From positions 124,001 to 188,000 of the forward strand of contig NZ_JONK01000004.1 in the NCBI RefSeq assembly GCF_000711885.1: a DNA stretch of 64,000 nt, read 5' to 3'. The position numbers were made by a program, and so were the translations under genes. Under the pieces are notes generated by a model, which was not told the origin of the DNA, ran no database searches, and was given only the letters and a program-made list of their open reading frames with translations. The DNA is from Chromobacterium haemolyticum DSM 19808 (GTDB lineage: Bacteria > Pseudomonadota > Gammaproteobacteria > Burkholderiales > Chromobacteriaceae). Positions 63,838 to 64,000 of the stretch are shown piece after piece (within the stretch, counting starts at the first letter, position 1; each line of letters opens with the position of its first letter).

Positions 63838-64000
63838 TGGGTGTTTCGCCGCGATATAGCTGCGGCAAAAGCGCGCGGTCATGCCGGCGATCAGCGTGCT
63901 GGCTTCGGTGATGTCGGTCATCACGCGCTTGGGCGGCGGGTTTTCCGAGGCGCCGTGCCGGGCGTAGATGCCGAGGATGCTGGTGTTGTTGCAGGCGGCG
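63835..64000 (-). CDS. Unknown protein, C-terminal fragment (runs off the window)
   Basis: 55 codons before the stop are visible: residues include NNTSILGIYARHGASENPPP and TEASTLIAGMTARFCRSYIA. The frame is open to the window edge. Not recognised. Codon use is like the surrounding genes. Confidence 0.6.
   Translation of the reverse strand, partial: AACNNTSILGIYARHGASENPPPKRVMTDITEASTLIAGMTARFCRSYIAAKHP

Overview
The window is about 64 kb of GC-rich chromosomal DNA. Gene content, operon order and protein resemblance suggest a betaproteobacterium of the Chromobacteriaceae (Chromobacterium or a close relative); this rests on recognition, not a search. It looks like ordinary chromosome: no rRNA, tRNA, CRISPR array, complete insertion sequence or prophage was seen.

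Layout. 1-12 kb is a TCA-cycle supercluster on the + strand: sdhA (5' end missing), sdhB, sdhE, gltA, sucA, sucB, a small membrane protein, lpdA, sucC and sucD. 12-16 kb holds a TetR regulator, a chemoreceptor and two small lipoproteins. 16-24 kb holds a LysR/CidA/CidB holin-like locus, an OmpA-type lipoprotein, a CadR-like regulator divergent from a CadA-type metal ATPase, a SprA-type protein, a thioesterase and a pseudouridine synthase. 24.5-28.4 kb (- strand) is a four-gene set (ArnT-like transferase, ArnC-like transferase, GtrA, YdjC/NaxD-like deacetylase) that fits amino-sugar decoration of lipid A. A POT peptide transporter follows. 30-36 kb (- strand) is ccoNOQP plus ccoG, fixH and a YscW-like gene, with a perfect ANR/FNR box upstream. 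36.5-41.5 kb holds an M61/PDZ peptidase, PepN and an Hsp20. 41.6-49.2 kb holds an SgrR-like regulator divergent from an MFS exporter, a hydrolase, a prolyl-hydroxylase-like oxygenase, aroC and a degenerate EAL-HDOD protein. 49.3-54.1 kb holds a Gly/His repeat protein, a UbiH-type hydroxylase, a LysR regulator, two small genes and an exported beta-carbonic anhydrase. 54.5-64 kb holds adhE, a second chemoreceptor, an amino-acid permease and small poorly known genes.

The genes describe a respiratory, motile organism that also copes with low oxygen: a full TCA segment, high-affinity cbb3 oxidase under apparent ANR control and fermentative AdhE, together with peptide and amino-acid uptake and envelope and metal defence.

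The most notable structure is a family of roughly 145-bp dispersed repeats with about 17-bp terminal inverted repeats (near 12.0, 15.0, 15.7, 15.9, 22.4, 44.7, 58.9 and 59.0 kb, plus a remnant at 63.8 kb). In every gene-adjacent case its left end abuts or overlaps the stop codon of a gene, always the same way round. Four copies are flanked on both sides by the same trinucleotide as the stop codon (TAA...TAA three times, TGA...TGA once). It looks like a non-autonomous mobile element that targets stop codons, or a stop-linked 3'-UTR module. I know of no description of it.
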